Assembly: GCA_023459355.1 (NCBI GenBank)
Contig: JAEWUM010000018.1
Coordinates: forward strand, 1 to 64,000
Length of the DNA stretch: 64,000 nt
Source: Bacteroidota bacterium
Lineage (GTDB): Bacteria > Bacteroidota > Bacteroidia > Bacteroidales > Paludibacteraceae
Reading direction: 5' to 3'
The translations under genes were made by a program, and so were the position numbers. Below the pieces are notes generated by a model, which was given only the letters and a program-made list of their open reading frames with translations, did no database searches and was not told the DNA's origin. Shown piece by piece: positions 1 to 9,358 of this stretch (the stretch's first letter is position 1; every line of letters starts with the position of its first letter).

Positions 1-48
1 GGCCTGTCGCTAGCGTTCATCCTGAGCCAGGATCAAACTCTTCGTTGT
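1..48 (-). rRNA. rrs: 16S ribosomal RNA, 5' end (partial)
   Basis: The reverse complement of the first bases carries the universal 16S 5' sequence (GAGTTTGATCCTGGCTCAG, then GATGAACGCTAGCGACAGGC). The gene is transcribed leftwards and is cut by the window edge, so only about 48 bases are present. The exact mature 5' end is uncertain by a few bases. The GCTAGCGACAGGC segment is typical of Bacteroidetes. Confidence 0.96.
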
Positions 49-392
49 ATCTTGTTTTTTGCTCGGATGATGTTCCTTTTTTTATTCCTTCTTTATTACG
101 CTCGTATTTCCCTGATTTCTCAAAAAAATATGAATTGACGTGGTATAATGTTTCTTTCCCTTTTCTTTATTATACTACTTTTCGTCTTGTCATTGTTTAA
201 TCATTTCAAAGATCGTTATTCGGTCTATATTCCCGGAGGATCTTACACTTTTTACATCGCTTAACTTCTCAGCCTTTTTTCGATGCATCCCTTAAGAATC
301 TCCCGTTACAAATCTAAACCGTATTGTGGCTTTCCCATGTTCGCTCATGAACATGAAATGTTCTTCCCAACTGCTCTGGCACAAAAGGGTTG
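49..392 (-). other. rRNA operon leader region
   Basis: This is the untranslated stretch between the nearest rRNA promoter and the 16S start. It has no convincing protein gene; open frames across it are short and lie on the opposite strand. It presumably holds the 5' processing stem and antitermination signals of the rRNA precursor, but I could not single out a boxA with confidence. Confidence 0.6.
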
Positions 393-423
393 CAAAGTTA
401 ATCACTTTTTTATTCCTGCCAAA
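393..423 (-). promoter_or_regulatory. rRNA operon promoter, proximal
   Basis: On the minus strand there is a -33 TTTG (423-420), a 19-bp spacer, then -7 TAACTTTG (400-393). This matches the Bacteroidetes sigma-ABfr promoter and points at the 16S gene. Transcription should start near 387-385. Confidence 0.75.
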
Positions 424-519
424 ATTTTATCGAAAATTTTTTTTTCAGATAAAACATCCTGACCCCCTTCCTTTCTCTTATCAACTCTTTCGAATCACGC
501 TTATCTCTCAAAGCGGGTG

Positions 520-551
520 CAAAGATAGAGACTTTTCACAAAACAGCCAAA
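520..551 (-). promoter_or_regulatory. rRNA operon promoter, distal
   Basis: This is a second minus-strand match: -33 TTTG (551-548), 20-bp spacer, -7 TATCTTTG (527-520). With the copy at 393-423 it forms a tandem pair upstream of the 16S gene, as expected for a strongly expressed rRNA operon. Confidence 0.7.
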
Positions 552-708
552 CAAAAAGTAAAAAATATTCAAGAAAGTTTCTTATGTGCTCATTTCAAGA
601 ACATTCAAAATAAAAATTCATTATAAACCTAATAAAGGATCAACTTGTTCGTGTTCGAAATGGCAATATTTATACAAATAAGTTATCTTTGCGAATCTGA
701 ATCAAGTC

Positions 709-1341
709 ATGATTGAAACTATTATTAAAGGAATTATTATAGGATTATTTATTTCTGTTCCGCTGGGACCGATAGGAATGCTTTGTGTGCAACGTACATT
801 AAACAGGGGGAGAAAACACGGCATTGCAACGGGACTCGGTGCTACCATGTCGGATTTGATTTATACGATTGTTGCACTTTTTTTTGTCGGATTTGTCGTG
901 GATTTTCTAGAAGAAAAGAAAATCTTCATTCAGATTATTGGCGGTTTGATTGTAGTTTTCTTTGGGATATTTATTTACAGGAGCAATCCGACCAGACAAC
1001 CTATTCCCACCCAGAATAACAATAGTAGTATCATGAGTGACTTTTTCAGCTCCTTTGTCCTCACCTTATCCAACCCCCTGATTTTATTGATATTAATCGC
1101 ACTTTTCGCCAGATTTGAGTTTTTGGATGAAGAAACGACGACATTCAATCTGGTAACCGGAATTTCATCCATTCTGGGTGGTGCCTATCTCTGGTGGAAT
1201 ACATTGACTTTTTTTGTCGGTAAATTCAGAAATAAATTAAGCTACAGCAGAATAAAACTGTTAAACCGTATTATCGGCATAATAATAATTGCGATAGGCG
1301 CTTTTGGTACTTTTTATAGTTTTATTTTACTGATATTCTAA
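709..1341 (+). CDS. LysE-family amino acid exporter
   Basis: The 210-residue hydrophobic protein has about six membrane segments and the LysE/RhtB N-terminal pattern (ISVPLGPIGMLCVQRTLNRG, residues 15-34), followed by the conserved G-x-G-A-x-x-x-D region near residue 45. Family members export amino acids across the inner membrane; the substrate cannot be read from sequence. A -7 element TATCTTTG lies at 684-691, without a clear -33 partner. The stop codon overlaps the stop of the convergent NlpC/P60 gene by 4 bp, so no terminator separates them. Confidence 0.88.
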   Translation: MIETIIKGIIIGLFISVPLGPIGMLCVQRTLNRGRKHGIATGLGATMSDLIYTIVALFFVGFVVDFLEEKKIFIQIIGGLIVVFFGIFIYRSNPTRQPIPTQNNNSSIMSDFFSSFVLTLSNPLILLILIALFARFEFLDEETTTFNLVTGISSILGGAYLWWNTLTFFVGKFRNKLSYSRIKLLNRIIGIIIIAIGAFGTFYSFILLIF

Positions 1342-2117
1342 CAGATAATCCGCTTAATGACTCTTAACTGATGTGTATACTCGCCGGTTTTAGATGAAAT
1401 TATCCCCTGAGAATCAATATTTTCTATTTTCACCCACCCTGAAGCATGGATAATACTGGCGTTGTCAACCAGAATTCCAACATGTGTAATACTACCTTCT
1501 TCACTTCCAAAAAAAGCAAGATCGCCCGGCATAGACTCGGAAAGAAAATCAACTAACTCTCCCTGAAGGACTTGCTGTGATGCATCTCTCGGCAACAAGT
1601 AGCCACCTATGCCATAAACTACCTGAACCAAACCTGAGCAATCTATTCCTAATACAGATTTACCACCCCACAAATACGGAGCATTTAAGTATTGTATCGC
1701 TGTTTCTAAAATACGATGTACATCAAACCTACCAACTGCAAGTGAATCGGGTTCAATCAGACTCCAGATTTCACCATCAGCGCTAAACTCATCACCGCTC
1801 AAATCATAAATTATACTTCCACCCGGCAGGAGTTTACTTTGATTTATCTTTGTATTGTATATAATATTATAAGGATGTTGTAAACGGTCGGCCTTTTGGT
1901 GTCTGCTTTTTAGAAATGTACTATCCGTGACCGGATTAATCATCCTGATATCAGCCCAACCTGTATAACCATCTGTAATATTTTCAACATAAAGCCATTT
2001 TTCTTGTTTCACAAGAATTTTTACATATTCCCCGAAGAGCAACTGGGAAACCATTTCACTACGTTCGCTGTTATAAGCACGTAACGGAACCAATGGGTGT
2101 GTAATTAATCCGTACAT
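1338..2117 (-). CDS. NlpC/P60 cysteine peptidase with SH3 domain
   Basis: This 259-residue protein has an N-terminal bacterial SH3-like region (about residues 5-60) and a C-terminal NlpC/P60 (C40) domain (about 130-259). The catalytic residues are visible: Cys160 in DCSG, His212 in THVGI and His224 in IIHASG. No signal peptide is seen, which suggests a cytoplasmic enzyme for recycled muropeptides, like the gamma-D-glutamyl-diamino acid endopeptidases of Bacteroides. That substrate is an inference. Its 3' end overlaps the LysE gene by 4 bp in convergent orientation. Confidence 0.9.
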   Translation of the reverse strand: MYGLITHPLVPLRAYNSERSEMVSQLLFGEYVKILVKQEKWLYVENITDGYTGWADIRMINPVTDSTFLKSRHQKADRLQHPYNIIYNTKINQSKLLPGGSIIYDLSGDEFSADGEIWSLIEPDSLAVGRFDVHRILETAIQYLNAPYLWGGKSVLGIDCSGLVQVVYGIGGYLLPRDASQQVLQGELVDFLSESMPGDLAFFGSEEGSITHVGILVDNASIIHASGWVKIENIDSQGIISSKTGEYTHQLRVIKRIIC

Positions 2118-2298
2118 ATTAGTTTAGCTGTTAAACTCAAAGTATTTCACAAAAGTACTTAATTTTTAATATATTTGCATTCAAATACCAAATTTTAGAT
2201 ATTAATATTACTTTTGACAACATAACCGTTGTATTATAGTATTTTATATTCTCCGGGGAACTCAAGACACTAAGATTAAAAATAAATTTTAATCAACA

Positions 2299-4329
2299 AT
2301 GAAACTTCAATTATCAAAAAACAGCCTGCATAATTTGCTGAAAACACTCTTATTTATAAGTGTGATTACAATTATTGCCTATTTATTACCCAATCAGGAC
2401 TCTTTCAAATATCAGTTTGAAATTGGAAAACCCTGGTCATACGATCTTATCACCTCTTCTTTTGATTTTCCAATTTATAAAAGTGAGACTCAGATTCAGC
2501 AGGAAAAGAAAGTAATTTTACAAAACTTTGTTCCTTTCTATAAATTGGATACTGCTGTTTTATACGAACAATATTCCAGATTTAAAAAGGACTTTTACGA
2601 TAAACATGGAGAAGATCATCAGTTTGACAAACTTATCTGGAGTAAATTTAAAGCAATTTATGAAAAGGGCATCGTATCTGCTGAACAATATCAAAAGCTT
2701 AATGAAGAGAAAACCCTGAAAATTAATTCTATCCTACCTGACAAAGTTATACACACATTGAGTTCCGATGAGGTTTTTTCTCCGAAAACAGCTTATCTGG
2801 AATTTATGAAATCAGCCCCCGGTATGATTGGTTCTTACAATATTAATTTATATCTCACTGAAAATCTAAAATATGACAGTATAATTTCTGATTTATCCCA
2901 AAAGGAGTTATTGAAGAATCTTTCTCTGACTTCCGGAATAATACAGGCAGGAGAGCGTATCATTGACAGAGGTGAAATTGTAAATGAAGAACTTTACCTG
3001 ATATTAAACTCAATGAAAATTGAATATGATAAGCGTAAATCATCATTTCAGCGTTCTACCCTGGTATTAATCGGGGAAATAATTATCATTACGGGACTTA
3101 TTGTTCTGTTCTTTCTGTATCTTTATTTATTCAGACCCAGAATTTTCAATGATCTAAACAACCTGATTTTTATCAACCTGATGATATTAATCATGATTGG
3201 ACTATCTTCGGTAATCATTCAATATACCTCTGTCAGTTATTTTGTTTTACCTTTTGCTCTGTTACCGATTATCATACGGGTATTTTTCGATTCCCGGACG
3301 GCGCTTTTTGCTCACATCATTACAATCACGATTATTTCACTGATGGTTGATAATCCGTTTCAGTTTCTTCTGATACAGATAGCCATCGGTATGACAGCCG
3401 TATCCAGTTTAAAAGATATGACACAACGGTCCCAGTTGGCCCAAACAGCCTTAATTATTCTGCTTGCTCATTTTCTGATTTATCTGGCGTTGGAATTTAT
3501 GAGCGAAGGAGAATTGAAACGGATCTACTGGCAACCCCTGATATATTTTACGATTAGCAGTAGCTTTTTACTTTTTGCTTATTTATTGATTTATATCTTC
3601 GAGAAAATCTTCGGATTGATTTCTGCTGTAACTCTCCTGGAACTAACCAACATCAACAGCGACTTGATGATGAAATTTGCAGAAAAAGCGCCGGGCACCT
3701 TTCAACATACACTCCAGGTATCAAACCTGGCAACAGAGGCCGCGAAAAAAATCGGGGCAAACAGTCTGCTGGTCAGAACTGGGGCACTTTATCACGATAT
3801 CGGCAAAATGAAACATCCGGAGTTTTTTATTGAGAATCAATTTGGCGGAAACAATCCGTTAAGTGAACTGGATTTTGAAGTTGCTGCCAGAACCATCATC
3901 GGACATGTTTACGACGGGGTGGAAATTGCTAAAAAGGAGCATCTTCCCGAACAAATCATCCATTTCATCACAACACACCATGGATTAAGCAAAACAAAAT
4001 ATTTCTATAATTCATTTGTCAATGCCAATCCGGGTAAAACACCCGATGAGTCTGTTTATACCTATCCGGGGCCTTTGCCTGACACAAAGGAAACCGCCAT
4101 TCTCATGATGGCCGATGCGGTAGAAGCCAGGGCAAGAAGCTTGAAAGATTATACAGAAGAAAGTATCAATAATTGCGTGGAAGATATGATAAATAGTCAG
4201 ATTGCTGATGGACAATTCAAAGAAGCACCCATTAGTTTCAGGGATGTAGAAACCGTTAAAGCAATTTTCAAAGAAAAAATCATGAATATGTATCACACCA
4301 GAATTGCATATCCCGAAATTAAAAAATAA
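2299..4329 (+). CDS. 7TM-HD phosphohydrolase (PgpH/YqfF type)
   Basis: The 676-residue membrane protein has an N-terminal anchor (residues 12-30), an extracytoplasmic region to about 255, a polytopic membrane domain (about 260-455) and a C-terminal HD domain from about 457. HD-domain metal ligands are visible in FQHTLQVSN, YHDIGKMKHPEFF, IGHVYDGVE and THHG. The order matches the 7TM-7TMR-HD family; Listeria PgpH of this family degrades c-di-AMP, so a c-di-AMP phosphodiesterase is the best guess. A -7-like TATATTTG is present at 2170-2177. The gene stands alone and ends in a strong bidirectional terminator. Confidence 0.9.
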   Translation: MKLQLSKNSLHNLLKTLLFISVITIIAYLLPNQDSFKYQFEIGKPWSYDLITSSFDFPIYKSETQIQQEKKVILQNFVPFYKLDTAVLYEQYSRFKKDFYDKHGEDHQFDKLIWSKFKAIYEKGIVSAEQYQKLNEEKTLKINSILPDKVIHTLSSDEVFSPKTAYLEFMKSAPGMIGSYNINLYLTENLKYDSIISDLSQKELLKNLSLTSGIIQAGERIIDRGEIVNEELYLILNSMKIEYDKRKSSFQRSTLVLIGEIIIITGLIVLFFLYLYLFRPRIFNDLNNLIFINLMILIMIGLSSVIIQYTSVSYFVLPFALLPIIIRVFFDSRTALFAHIITITIISLMVDNPFQFLLIQIAIGMTAVSSLKDMTQRSQLAQTALIILLAHFLIYLALEFMSEGELKRIYWQPLIYFTISSSFLLFAYLLIYIFEKIFGLISAVTLLELTNINSDLMMKFAEKAPGTFQHTLQVSNLATEAAKKIGANSLLVRTGALYHDIGKMKHPEFFIENQFGGNNPLSELDFEVAARTIIGHVYDGVEIAKKEHLPEQIIHFITTHHGLSKTKYFYNSFVNANPGKTPDESVYTYPGPLPDTKETAILMMADAVEARARSLKDYTEESINNCVEDMINSQIADGQFKEAPISFRDVETVKAIFKEKIMNMYHTRIAYPEIKK

Positions 4330-4344
4330 ACGGGTAAAAAAGAT

Positions 4345-4380
4345 AAACGGGTAGCCGGATTTAATTCCGCTACCCGTTTT
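4345..4380. terminator. Bidirectional terminator
   Basis: The AAACGGGTAGC / GCTACCCGTTT arms enclose a short loop and are flanked by A and T runs. It lies between the convergent HD phosphohydrolase gene and metY and can end both transcripts. Confidence 0.8.
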
Positions 4381-4411
4381 CTGCTAATTATACTGAGGAT
4401 AAAAATTCAAC

Positions 4412-5710
4412 TTACAATTTATCAATCGCTTGTTGTATATCTGCTTTGATATCGTCAATATTTTCTATTCCGGCAGAAATTCTAAGCAGCCCGGGTTCAA
4501 CACCTGCTGCTTTTTTATCTTCCGGAGATAATTGTTCGTGCGTCGTAGCTGCGGGATGGATAATCAAAGATTTTGCATCCCCGACATTAGCAACGTGACT
4601 CAACAACTTCACATTATCAATCAATTTATCAGCCAACCCGGCATCTCCTTTGAGTTTAAATGTCAACACCCCACCAAAACCTTTTTTCAGGTATTTTTTG
4701 GCTAGTTCATGATATTTGCTGCTTTTCAAACCGGGATAATTCACATATTCTACTGCCGGATGTTGTTCGAGCCACTCAGCTAAAGCCTGAGCATTTGCCA
4801 CATGGCGTTCCATTCTCAACGATAAAGTCTCAATACCCTGAATCAGCAGGAAGGAATTAAACGGACTGATGGCATTACCCCAGTCACGAAGCCCTTCAAC
4901 ACGGGCACGTATGTTAAACGCAATATTCCCAAACGGACCATCCGTTCCAAAAACATCCCAGAAAACCAGCCCGTGATATCCTTCAGAAGGTTCTGTAAAA
5001 GCGGGGAATTTACCATTACCCCAATTAAATTTACCACTGTCGACAATAACACCTCCGATGGAAGTACCATGTCCGCCCACCCATTTTGTGGCAGATTCAA
5101 CCACGATTGCCGCTCCGTGTTCAATTGGTCGGAAAAGATAACCACCGGCACCGAAGGTGTTGTCCACGATTAAAGGTATGTCGTATTTCTTTGCTATTGC
5201 TGCAATAGCATCAAAATCAGGGATGTTCAGATCCGGATTGCCGATGGTTTCAAGATAGATAGCTTTTGTTTTATCATCAATCAACTTTTCAAATTCAGCA
5301 GGTTCATCCGTTGGAGTAAAACGGACTTCAACACCAAGACGTTTGAACTGCACTTTAAACTGATTGTAAGTTCCGCCGTATAAATGGGCCGTTGAAACAA
5401 AGTTATCCCCGGCAGCCAGGATGTTATTAAGTGCTATGAACTGAGCCGATTGTCCCGATGATGTTGCCAAAGCGGTAACACCACCCTCAAGAGCGGCAAT
5501 CCGCTTTTCAAAAACATCGGTTGTCGGATTCATTAAACGGGTATATATGTTTCCGAATTTTCTTAATCCGAACAAATCCGCTCCATGTTGAGCATCATCA
5601 AAAAGATAGGATGTGGTTTGATAAATAGGCACAGCCCTTGAGTTAGTTGTTTTTTCAACTTCCTGGCCTGCATGTACTTGCAGGGTTTCAAATTTATAGT
5701 TTGTTGACAT
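4412..5710 (-). CDS. metY: O-acetylhomoserine aminocarboxypropyltransferase
   Basis: This is a 432-residue Cys/Met-metabolism PLP enzyme. The PLP lysine is Lys209 in VESATKWVGGHG, and the N-terminal YKFETLQVHAGQE is typical of MetY rather than MetB/MetC. It makes homocysteine from O-acetylhomoserine and sulfide, a direct sulfhydrylation step of methionine synthesis. It follows cysK after a 28-bp gap on the same strand, so the pair forms a sulfide-assimilation operon. Confidence 0.93.
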   Translation of the reverse strand: MSTNYKFETLQVHAGQEVEKTTNSRAVPIYQTTSYLFDDAQHGADLFGLRKFGNIYTRLMNPTTDVFEKRIAALEGGVTALATSSGQSAQFIALNNILAAGDNFVSTAHLYGGTYNQFKVQFKRLGVEVRFTPTDEPAEFEKLIDDKTKAIYLETIGNPDLNIPDFDAIAAIAKKYDIPLIVDNTFGAGGYLFRPIEHGAAIVVESATKWVGGHGTSIGGVIVDSGKFNWGNGKFPAFTEPSEGYHGLVFWDVFGTDGPFGNIAFNIRARVEGLRDWGNAISPFNSFLLIQGIETLSLRMERHVANAQALAEWLEQHPAVEYVNYPGLKSSKYHELAKKYLKKGFGGVLTFKLKGDAGLADKLIDNVKLLSHVANVGDAKSLIIHPAATTHEQLSPEDKKAAGVEPGLLRISAGIENIDDIKADIQQAIDKL

Positions 5711-5738
5711 ATAATGAATGTATTTGTGTGTAAATTAA

Positions 5739-6683
5739 TTAAAGTGGATACTCTTCAAATGCATAAAGCAGCGTGGATAAATAACGTTCCCCTGTATCAG
5801 GTAACAGCACCACGATGTTTTTTCCTTTATTTTCAGGTCGAAGTGCCAGTTGAGTTGCCGCAAAAGCCGCCGCTCCGGATGAAATACCCACTAACATACC
5901 TTCTTCCTTAGCCAACTGACGGGCTGTGAGGATTGCCTGGTCATTCGAAACCTGTATGATTTCATCAACTACTTCAGGATTGAAGTTTTTAGGAATAAAA
6001 CCGGCTCCGATACCCTGAATTTTATGAGGTCCTGGATTACCGCCTGACAAAACAGGTGAATCAGCAGGCTCAACAGCCACAATCTGAATATTCGGATTAT
6101 ACTTTTTCAAAGTTGCACCAACTCCGGTAATTGTACCACCAGTGCCAACACCGCCAACAAAAATATCGACTTTTCCATCCGTATCTCTCCACACCTCTTC
6201 TCCTGTTGTTTCTGCATGTACTTTAGGATTAGCTGCATTTTCGAACTGCTGAGGTAAGAAAGCACCTTTTTCAGTAGCAATCTCATTTGCTTTAGCAATA
6301 GCTCCTTTCATTCCTTCCGGCCCGGGTGTTAATACCAGATTAGCTCCCAGCGCTTTTAAAAGATTCCTACGCTCCACACTCATGGTTTCGGGCATTGTAA
6401 GTGTCAGTTTATAACCTTTGATTGCTGCTACAAAAGCGAGTCCGATACCTGTATTTCCACTTGTGGGTTCTACAATTTCCACTCCCTTTTTGAGGATTCC
6501 TTTCGCTTCAGCATCTTCAATCATAGAGAGTGCTATACGCTCTTTCACGCAACCAAGCGGATTAAACGATTCCAGTTTGGCAATCACATTAGCAGTTAAT
6601 CCTTTATTAACCGCGAAATTTGATAGTTGCACCAACGGGGTGTTTCCTACCAGTTCAGTTAAATTTTTTGCAATTTTCGACAT
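5739..6683 (-). CDS. cysK: Cysteine synthase (O-acetylserine sulfhydrylase)
   Basis: The 314-residue PLP enzyme has the PLP lysine Lys47 in NPLGCVKERI and the substrate loop TSGNTGIG (residues 73-80). The usual Ser before V-K is Cys45 here. It converts O-acetylserine and sulfide to cysteine. It is the first gene of the cysK-metY unit, with its own promoter between it and the TonB receptor terminator. I saw no SAM riboswitch in the 135-bp leader. Confidence 0.94.
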   Translation of the reverse strand: MSKIAKNLTELVGNTPLVQLSNFAVNKGLTANVIAKLESFNPLGCVKERIALSMIEDAEAKGILKKGVEIVEPTSGNTGIGLAFVAAIKGYKLTLTMPETMSVERRNLLKALGANLVLTPGPEGMKGAIAKANEIATEKGAFLPQQFENAANPKVHAETTGEEVWRDTDGKVDIFVGGVGTGGTITGVGATLKKYNPNIQIVAVEPADSPVLSGGNPGPHKIQGIGAGFIPKNFNPEVVDEIIQVSNDQAILTARQLAKEEGMLVGISSGAAAFAATQLALRPENKGKNIVVLLPDTGERYLSTLLYAFEEYPL

Positions 6684-6733
6684 ACCTTTTTATTTTAATT
6701 GGATTAAACATTTAATACTTTTCAATGATAATG

Positions 6734-6765
6734 CAAAAATACAGCAGCCCGGAAGCTGCTGCAAT
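6734..6765 (-). promoter_or_regulatory. cysK-metY promoter
   Basis: Minus strand: ATTG (6765-6762), 20-bp spacer, TATTTTTG (6741-6734). It is a 3-of-4 match at -33 and a full match at -7. It overlaps the terminator stem of the upstream TonB receptor gene. Confidence 0.55.
6741..6763 (-). terminator. Terminator of the TonB receptor gene
   Basis: The CAGCAGC / GCTGCTG stem lies 55-75 bp after the receptor stop on the minus strand and is followed by a T-rich stretch (TATTTTTG). The same bases also serve as the cysK -7 element, so termination and initiation overlap here. Confidence 0.6.
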
Positions 6766-6818
6766 AACAGGGTGATGGTATTTTCATACCCTGTTTATGG
6801 TATGCGGATAATCTCCGA

Positions 6819-9041
6819 TTAAAATTTGAATGTAATACCGGCTAAAAAGTTGATACCTGCCTGTGGAAATAAATATCTATAATTATAACGTGTATCATCT
6901 CCCGGATAGAATTCGGACCAGGCATAACCATTTGTTTCATACTTGGTATTGAAGATATTATTAACCATCAAAGAAAAATCAATTGAACGTATGTTTCTGA
7001 GTGGTAGAGAATATCTTAGTGACAGATTGTTTACAAAATATGCATCCATTGCTTTTTCATTGTTGGATGTATTATCAAGAAACTGTTTTCCAACATACTG
7101 GCTATTAAATGCTGCTTCAAAATTCTTAAAAGTATAACTCAGGTTGCTGTTCAGTATAATATTGGGAGCATAAGCTATATCCGTTTTTTCATATAATGCT
7201 TCAACTTTATCAATGGGATCATAGTTTGCATTATATACATAAGCTACATCTGTAAAATTGAATATTTTATTTTGACTAAGAGTCATATTTCCATCCCAAC
7301 GGAAGCCGGCAAACAAATTCAACCCTGCGATTAATTCTATTCCTGCGCGATAGCTATCAGCCACATTAGAAGTCAGCGGTTCTCCAATTTCACTGATTTT
7401 TCCAGTCAGTACCAATTGATTCTTATATTTCATGTAATAGGCATTCACACCTGCGACAAATCGTTCATTCTTTATCCTGTAACCGAGTTCTGTATCAAAC
7501 AACCTTTCACTAAGCGGATGTTCATCTTTGCCGGCATCAGTATAATTATTTCTGTTTGGTTCTCTGTTTGCAATTGAAAATGAACCATAAACATCCTGAT
7601 TGTTATCTATTTGATACGTCAGACCAAATTTTGGATTGAAGAAATGGAAAGTTTTATCAAGATCAAGCGGACGCATAGCAAGCGTTAATGTATCAAACTT
7701 ATCATTTTGTCCCTTCATTATATGCCGGATGTAGCGATATTGCAAATCAACAGTTGCAGTGAACTTATCAAGCAAATTAATATTAGATTTCAAATACACA
7801 TTAGCATCATCTTTAACGGCATGACTCCTGTACCATTCATGGTCCACATCCAGATTCTGAGCGTTTCTCACCCATATTACCTTACCGAAATGATCCCCGT
7901 CATACCTGTTTATTCCTCCTCCTAATGAGGCGCTCACATTATTTTTCTGATAATTAAGAGCCCAAATCAAACCACCAAAATGATTATCCAGCCATTTTCT
8001 TCTTACTAAATCAGTTTCTTTTAATGCAATTCCATTAATCGAATCAGGAATTAATCCATATTCAACATATTCTCTATCTTTTTTGTATTCTTCATAATAT
8101 CCTTTCCCGGGAGTATAATGAGCAGATGCATTGAAAAACAATTCATCATTCAATAACTGATTCCAATGCAACTGGTAATGGTTTTGAGTATAATTATCCG
8201 TTTGATTGTCGTAAAATTTGGTATCTCCATTGGCATCTTTATATTTACCCAATTCGTTATAAGTACGATTAGTTGAAAGATAATCGGAATAAACTCCATT
8301 CCACGCCTGATACGTTCTTTCATTTCCTCCAAAGGTTATAAACTTCAGGGTAGATTTTTTCCCATAATACCCTCCAGAAAAATAATATGACTTCATATCC
8401 ACCCAGGCACGCTCAATATACCCATCAGAGGTGATATTCGAAAGGCGGGCATCAAACGCCCAACGATCATTGATCAATCCTGTTCCTGCTTTCAACATAT
8501 TTCTATTGGTATTGAAAGAACCATAGGTTGAAGAAATTTCTGCATACGCTTCAGGATTGAGTTTTTCAGTCTGCATGTTGATACTGGCACCAAAAGCAGC
8601 TGCGCCATTCGTAGAAGTTCCAACACCACGCTGAATCTGTACAGACGAAAGTGATGACGCAAAATCAGGCATGTTCACGAAAAACACCCCGTGCGATTCC
8701 GAATCGTTGATTGGAACTCCATTCACTGTAACATATACGCGGTTGGCATCTGTTCCACGGATACGATAACCCGTGTAGCCGATACCTGTTCCTGCATCAG
8801 AAGTAGCAACAAAAGATGGTGTAAGTGACAACAGATAAGGAATATCCTGACCTGCATTTCGTTTTTCGATTTCTTCAGCGGAAACATTGCTGTAAGAAAC
8901 GGCTGACTTTTCATTGGCACGCAGGGATGAAACAGTAACCTCATCCAGCATGATGTGCAATGAATCTTTTTTCTGTGTCGATTGTGCCGAAACTGACACA
9001 AAGGCAAGCAGCACAGAAACTGCCATACAAAATTTTCTCAT
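6819..9041 (-). CDS. TPP-riboswitch-regulated TonB-dependent receptor
   Basis: The 740-residue outer-membrane receptor has a signal peptide (residues 1-19, cut near VSAQS), a plug domain (about 45-155) and a long beta-barrel ending in an aromatic residue (ITFKF). The gene is preceded by a TPP riboswitch, which ties it to thiamin supply. Thiamin-controlled TonB receptors are known in Bacteroidetes, usually near pnuT and thiamin pyrophosphokinase genes; neither is adjacent here. The substrate, thiamin or a thiamin phosphate, is therefore inferred from the riboswitch. It has its own promoter and terminator. Confidence 0.88.
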   Translation of the reverse strand: MRKFCMAVSVLLAFVSVSAQSTQKKDSLHIMLDEVTVSSLRANEKSAVSYSNVSAEEIEKRNAGQDIPYLLSLTPSFVATSDAGTGIGYTGYRIRGTDANRVYVTVNGVPINDSESHGVFFVNMPDFASSLSSVQIQRGVGTSTNGAAAFGASINMQTEKLNPEAYAEISSTYGSFNTNRNMLKAGTGLINDRWAFDARLSNITSDGYIERAWVDMKSYYFSGGYYGKKSTLKFITFGGNERTYQAWNGVYSDYLSTNRTYNELGKYKDANGDTKFYDNQTDNYTQNHYQLHWNQLLNDELFFNASAHYTPGKGYYEEYKKDREYVEYGLIPDSINGIALKETDLVRRKWLDNHFGGLIWALNYQKNNVSASLGGGINRYDGDHFGKVIWVRNAQNLDVDHEWYRSHAVKDDANVYLKSNINLLDKFTATVDLQYRYIRHIMKGQNDKFDTLTLAMRPLDLDKTFHFFNPKFGLTYQIDNNQDVYGSFSIANREPNRNNYTDAGKDEHPLSERLFDTELGYRIKNERFVAGVNAYYMKYKNQLVLTGKISEIGEPLTSNVADSYRAGIELIAGLNLFAGFRWDGNMTLSQNKIFNFTDVAYVYNANYDPIDKVEALYEKTDIAYAPNIILNSNLSYTFKNFEAAFNSQYVGKQFLDNTSNNEKAMDAYFVNNLSLRYSLPLRNIRSIDFSLMVNNIFNTKYETNGYAWSEFYPGDDTRYNYRYLFPQAGINFLAGITFKF

Positions 9042-9104
9042 AACAAATTAATTAAATTGTTGATTAATAATTTATTCTGAGAGTCCAAAAATTATAACGG
9101 AGAT

Positions 9105-9192
9105 TTGCTTTTTCCCTCGACGGCATTATCCGTCCAGGTTCAAAGGGTATGATCTCAGCCCGTATTTATTAAAGGCACCCCCATCGGTGAAT
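9105..9192 (-). promoter_or_regulatory. TPP riboswitch (THI box)
   Basis: Read on the minus strand, the conserved blocks appear in order: GGGGGTGCC, CGGGCTGAGA, ATACCC, GAACCTG and GGATAATGCCGTCGAGGGA. These are the thi-box core that binds thiamin pyrophosphate. It lies 64 bp upstream of the TonB receptor start. No strong terminator stem follows, so control may act on translation initiation; that part is inference. Confidence 0.95.
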
Positions 9193-9230
9193 GAAACAAA
9201 GTTATAAATGATTTGTTTCAATTCCGGCGA

Positions 9231-9263
9231 CAAAGATACACAAATTTTCGAAAACTGTGCAAT
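9231..9263 (-). promoter_or_regulatory. Promoter of the thiamin-regulated receptor
   Basis: Minus strand: ATTG (9263-9260), 21-bp spacer, TATCTTTG (9238-9231). The start would be near 9225, about 30 bases before the riboswitch. A second -7-like TAACTTTG lies at 9204-9197. Confidence 0.55.
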
Positions 9264-9305
9264 TTGTAAAATTCTTCATGCAAAACGTCAAATAATTACC
9301 TCAGC

Positions 9306-9337
9306 ATTGTATATACCTGAATTGAAAATTAAATTTG
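9306..9337 (+). promoter_or_regulatory. Promoter of the ORF6N gene
   Basis: ATTG (9306-9309), 20-bp spacer, TAAATTTG (9330-9337), 22 bp before the start codon at 9359. Confidence 0.55.
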
Positions 9338-9358
9338 CAGAAAAAACGATAATAGACT

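Noticed and set aside
326..613. Open frame of 95 codons in the rRNA leader region
   Set aside because: It lies opposite the rRNA promoters and leader, has no recognisable domain, and overlaps both promoter motifs.
6684..6818. SAM riboswitch before cysK-metY
   Set aside because: The short leader holds only a terminator stem and a promoter; none of the conserved SAM riboswitch blocks is visible.
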